Assembly (NCBI GenBank): GCA_028694565.1
Contig: JAQVKR010000053.1
Coordinates: forward strand, 1-10,585
Source of the DNA: Gammaproteobacteria bacterium
GTDB lineage: Bacteria > Pseudomonadota > Gammaproteobacteria > DSM-26407
Direction: 5' to 3'
DNA: 10,585 bases
The translations under genes and the position numbers were made by a program. Positions 9,169-10,585 of this stretch are shown piece by piece. Each line of letters begins with the position of its first letter. Within the stretch, counting starts at the first letter, position 1. The notes beneath the pieces are model-generated. The model was not told where the DNA came from and did no database searches. It was given only the letters and a program-made list of their open reading frames with translations.

Positions 9169-9174
9169 ACCGGC

Positions 9175-10371
9175 GTGTCCAGAACGATACCTGCAGCCCT
9201 GGCTGTCCTGATGGGCGTGCTTTTCAGCCCGCCACTGTTCGCCATGCCCGGCGCCGCCGCGGAGGAGAGCGGGGCGGCGGTGCTGACGCCGGACGTGAAT
9301 CCCGATTTCGAGACGCTGGCCGCGGGACACCGGGCCCGGGCCCTGGACCTCAAGAGCGTCACCACGCTGGAGGGCATCATCTGGCCCCTGTCCAGGGTGC
9401 GGGTGGTCTTCGTGGGCGAGGGCCACGACCGCTATGAGCACCACCTCAACCAGCTGGACATCATCCGCAGCCTGCACCAGGGCAAGCCGGATCTGGCCAT
9501 CGGCATGGAGTTCTTCCAGTGGCCGTTCCAGTCGGTGCTGGATCGCTACATCGCCGGGGAGATCGACGAGCGCACCTTCCTGCGGGAGACCGAGTACTAC
9601 AAGCGCTGGCGCTACGATTACCGCCTCTACCGCCCCATCCTGCAGTACGCCCGCGAGAACCGCATTCCGGTCATCGCCCTCAATGTTCCCGCCGAACTGA
9701 CCCGGAAGGTGGCGGAGGGCGGTTTCGAGTCGCTGACCCCGGAGGAGCGCGCCCGCCTCCCGGCGGAGATCGATCATGGCGACACCGCCTACCGTGAGCG
9801 GCTGCGGCAGATCTTCGAAATCCATGCCCCCAGCGACGAGCGCAGCTTCGAGAACTTCGTCAGCGCCCAGCTGCTCTGGGACGAGGGCATGGCCGAGACC
9901 GCGGCCAGCTGGCTGCGCGCGAATCCGGGCCGGAGCATGGTGATCCTGGCCGGATCCGGCCACCTCATGTACGGATCCGGGATTCCCAACCGCCTGCAGC
10001 GGCGGGTGCCGGGCAAGCACCTCATCGTGCTCAACGGTGCGGAGGCGGCCCTGACTCCCGAGGCCGGCGACTATGTGCTCATCCGTCCCGAGGAGGAGCT
10101 TCCTCGCGGCGGACTCATGGGCGTTTTCCTCGATGAGCGGGACGAGGGCGTCTATGTCGGCAAGCTGGACAGCGGGAGCGGCGCCGCCGCCGCCGGCATC
10201 CACAAGGGCGATCGCATCCTCAGCGTGGACGGTTTCGACGTCAACGACTACGCGGACATCAAGATCGCCCTGCTCGATCGCAAGCCCGGCGACCGGGTTG
10301 CGGTGAGCGTTGAGCGCGACGGGCTCTTCTCCTCCTCCCACCAGCTCGATTTCGAGGTGGAGCTGAAGTAG
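9175..10371 (+). CDS. Exported ChaN/Tiki-superfamily (haem-binding uptake-like) protein with C-terminal PDZ domain
   Basis: A 398-residue protein starting at GTG 9175, with a Sec signal peptide (about 1-23, likely cleavage after L-F-A). There is no lipobox, unlike E. coli ChaN. Residues about 45-290 form a ChaN-type domain. Characteristic are F79-V-G-E82-G-H84-D, followed by E88-H89-H90; G110-M-E112-F-F; the aromatic YYKRWRYDYRLYRP stretch at 141-154; and G260-S-G-H263 near the end of the domain. These Glu/His positions correspond to the conserved site of the Tiki/TraB/EreA-like superfamily, whose members include haem-binding ChaN proteins and metalloproteases. Residues about 311-384 are a PDZ domain (L-M-G-V-F carboxylate loop, then GIHKGDRILSVDG), of the kind that binds C-terminal peptides in envelope proteases such as DegP. 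The fusion points to an envelope role, either haem handling or proteolysis. It is divergent from the M1-like peptidase gene. Downstream, only 10 bases separate the stop from a heptamer array. Confidence 0.85.
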   Translation: MSRTIPAALAVLMGVLFSPPLFAMPGAAAEESGAAVLTPDVNPDFETLAAGHRARALDLKSVTTLEGIIWPLSRVRVVFVGEGHDRYEHHLNQLDIIRSLHQGKPDLAIGMEFFQWPFQSVLDRYIAGEIDERTFLRETEYYKRWRYDYRLYRPILQYARENRIPVIALNVPAELTRKVAEGGFESLTPEERARLPAEIDHGDTAYRERLRQIFEIHAPSDERSFENFVSAQLLWDEGMAETAASWLRANPGRSMVILAGSGHLMYGSGIPNRLQRRVPGKHLIVLNGAEAALTPEAGDYVLIRPEEELPRGGLMGVFLDERDEGVYVGKLDSGSGAAAAGIHKGDRILSVDGFDVNDYADIKIALLDRKPGDRVAVSVERDGLFSSSHQLDFEVELK

Positions 10372-10381
10372 GGGGGGCAAC

Positions 10382-10479
10382 GGGACAAGGGGCAAGGGAC
10401 AAGGGACAAGGGACAAGGGACAAGGGACAAGGGACAAGGGACAAGGGACAAGGGACAAGGGACAAGGGACAAGGGACAA
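10382..10479. repeat. Tandem heptanucleotide array (GGGACAA), 14 units
   Basis: Fourteen consecutive 7-base units: thirteen are exactly GGGACAA and the second (10389-10395) is GGGGCAA. The array starts 10 bases after the ChaN-PDZ stop. Each unit presents a GGG run separated by four bases, so the plus strand meets the usual four-G-tract pattern for quadruplex formation more than three times over. An open frame on the minus strand reads the array as LVPCPLS repeats, but this is a by-product of 7-base periodicity, not evidence of a protein. Confidence 0.97.
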
Positions 10480-10484
10480 GGAAT

Positions 10485-10558
10485 TGTAGGTGCAGATTCA
10501 TCTGCACAAGGGCGCCTGGGTTCAACGCCCTGCCCGGCCGGATGAATCCGGCCCTACA
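10485..10558. repeat. Small double-hairpin element with terminal inverted repeats (REP/MITE-like)
   Basis: The ends TGTAGG (10485-10490) and CCTACA (10553-10558) are perfect inverted repeats. Inside are two hairpins: GTGCAGAT/ATCTGCAC (10490-10497 and 10500-10507) and GGCCGGAT/ATCCGGCC (10536-10543 and 10546-10553). The hairpin tips, GATTCATC and GATGAATC, are reverse complements of each other, so the two halves are inverted copies of one unit. Between them GGGCG (10510-10514) can pair with CGCCC (10526-10530). The 74-base element encodes nothing and resembles paired REP sequences or a miniature inverted-repeat element; no transposase is present in the window. Confidence 0.8.
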
Positions 10559-10562
10559 GTGC

Positions 10563-10585
10563 AGTCACCAGTCACCAGTCACCAG
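10563..10585. repeat. Second tandem heptamer array (AGTCACC), truncated by the window edge
   Basis: Three full AGTCACC units (10563-10583) plus the first two bases of another reach the end of the window, so the array probably continues. The unit length equals that of the GGGACAA array 84 bases upstream, but the sequence differs. Confidence 0.75.

Larger units (their letters stand above)
8810..9174. other. Divergent intergenic region (365 bases) with inverted repeat and hairpin
   Basis: This gap separates the divergently transcribed peptidase and ChaN-PDZ genes and must hold the promoters for both, but I could not pick out convincing -35/-10 pairs. It contains the inverted repeat at 8855-8974. 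It also holds a separate hairpin at 9035-9061, in which GACCGCGGGA (9035-9044) pairs with TCCCGCCGGTC (9051-9061) with one bulged C at 9056 and a 6-base loop. No T-tract follows the hairpin. The short open frames crossing this region show no family resemblance and no ribosome binding site. Confidence 0.6.

Noticed and set aside
9151..9174. GTG at 9151 as the start of the ChaN-PDZ gene
   Set aside because: The AGGAG at 9164-9168 is ideally placed for GTG 9175, and the extra eight residues would precede the signal peptide.
9148..10479. A minus-strand open frame starting with LVPCPLS heptapeptide repeats
   Set aside because: The repeats come from the GGGACAA array and the rest is antisense to the ChaN-PDZ gene.
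10382..10585. The repeat cluster as a CRISPR array
   Set aside because: Units are 7 bases with no spacers, unlike repeats of about 25-40 bases separated by unique spacers.

Overview
The window is GC-rich bacterial chromosomal DNA with ordinary coding density, most likely from a gammaproteobacterium. That placement is an inference from the gene content (acetoacetyl-CoA synthetase, a Cache-HAMP-PAS-GGDEF-EAL protein, a ChaN-PDZ protein) and from the abundance of small palindromic intergenic repeats; no rRNA or tRNA gene confirms it. I see no insertion sequence, phage gene or CRISPR array.

Layout. Positions 1-317 (+) hold the 3' end of a PaaK-like acyl-CoA ligase. Positions 598-2550 (+) hold a complete acetoacetyl-CoA synthetase (aacS), the second adenylate-forming ligase on the same strand. 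Related palindromes lie on either side of aacS: a decayed copy at 333-360 and a near-perfect copy at 2562-2597, which also separates aacS from the convergent operon. On the minus strand, 6551 to 2629 is a two-gene operon. It starts with an RbsB/LuxP-type sugar-binding lipoprotein and continues, through an ATGA overlap, into a 955-residue membrane receptor with a periplasmic Cache domain and cytoplasmic HAMP, PAS, GGDEF and EAL domains. Upstream of it, 8809 to 6692 (-) encodes an exported M1-like zinc metallopeptidase with an unusual active-site signature. After a 365-base divergent region holding an inverted repeat and a hairpin, 9175-10371 (+) encodes an exported ChaN/Tiki-superfamily protein fused to a C-terminal PDZ domain.

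The last 200 bases are a compact repeat cluster. It has fourteen tandem GGGACAA-type heptamers, then a roughly 74-base element made of two hairpins with 6-bp terminal inverted repeats, then a second heptamer array (AGTCACC) running off the window.

How the genes may work together. The clearest functional unit is the minus-strand pair. The lipoprotein keeps most of the ligand-contact positions of ribose-type binding proteins but has no ABC transporter genes beside it. It is translationally coupled to a receptor whose synthase and phosphodiesterase motifs both look intact. The natural reading is a periplasmic ligand sensor that sets c-di-GMP levels, in the manner of LuxP-LuxQ or NspS-MbaA. The two ligases at the left edge suggest organic-acid or ketone-body activation. 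The peptidase and ChaN-PDZ genes are divergent neighbours, both exported, with no demonstrated link.
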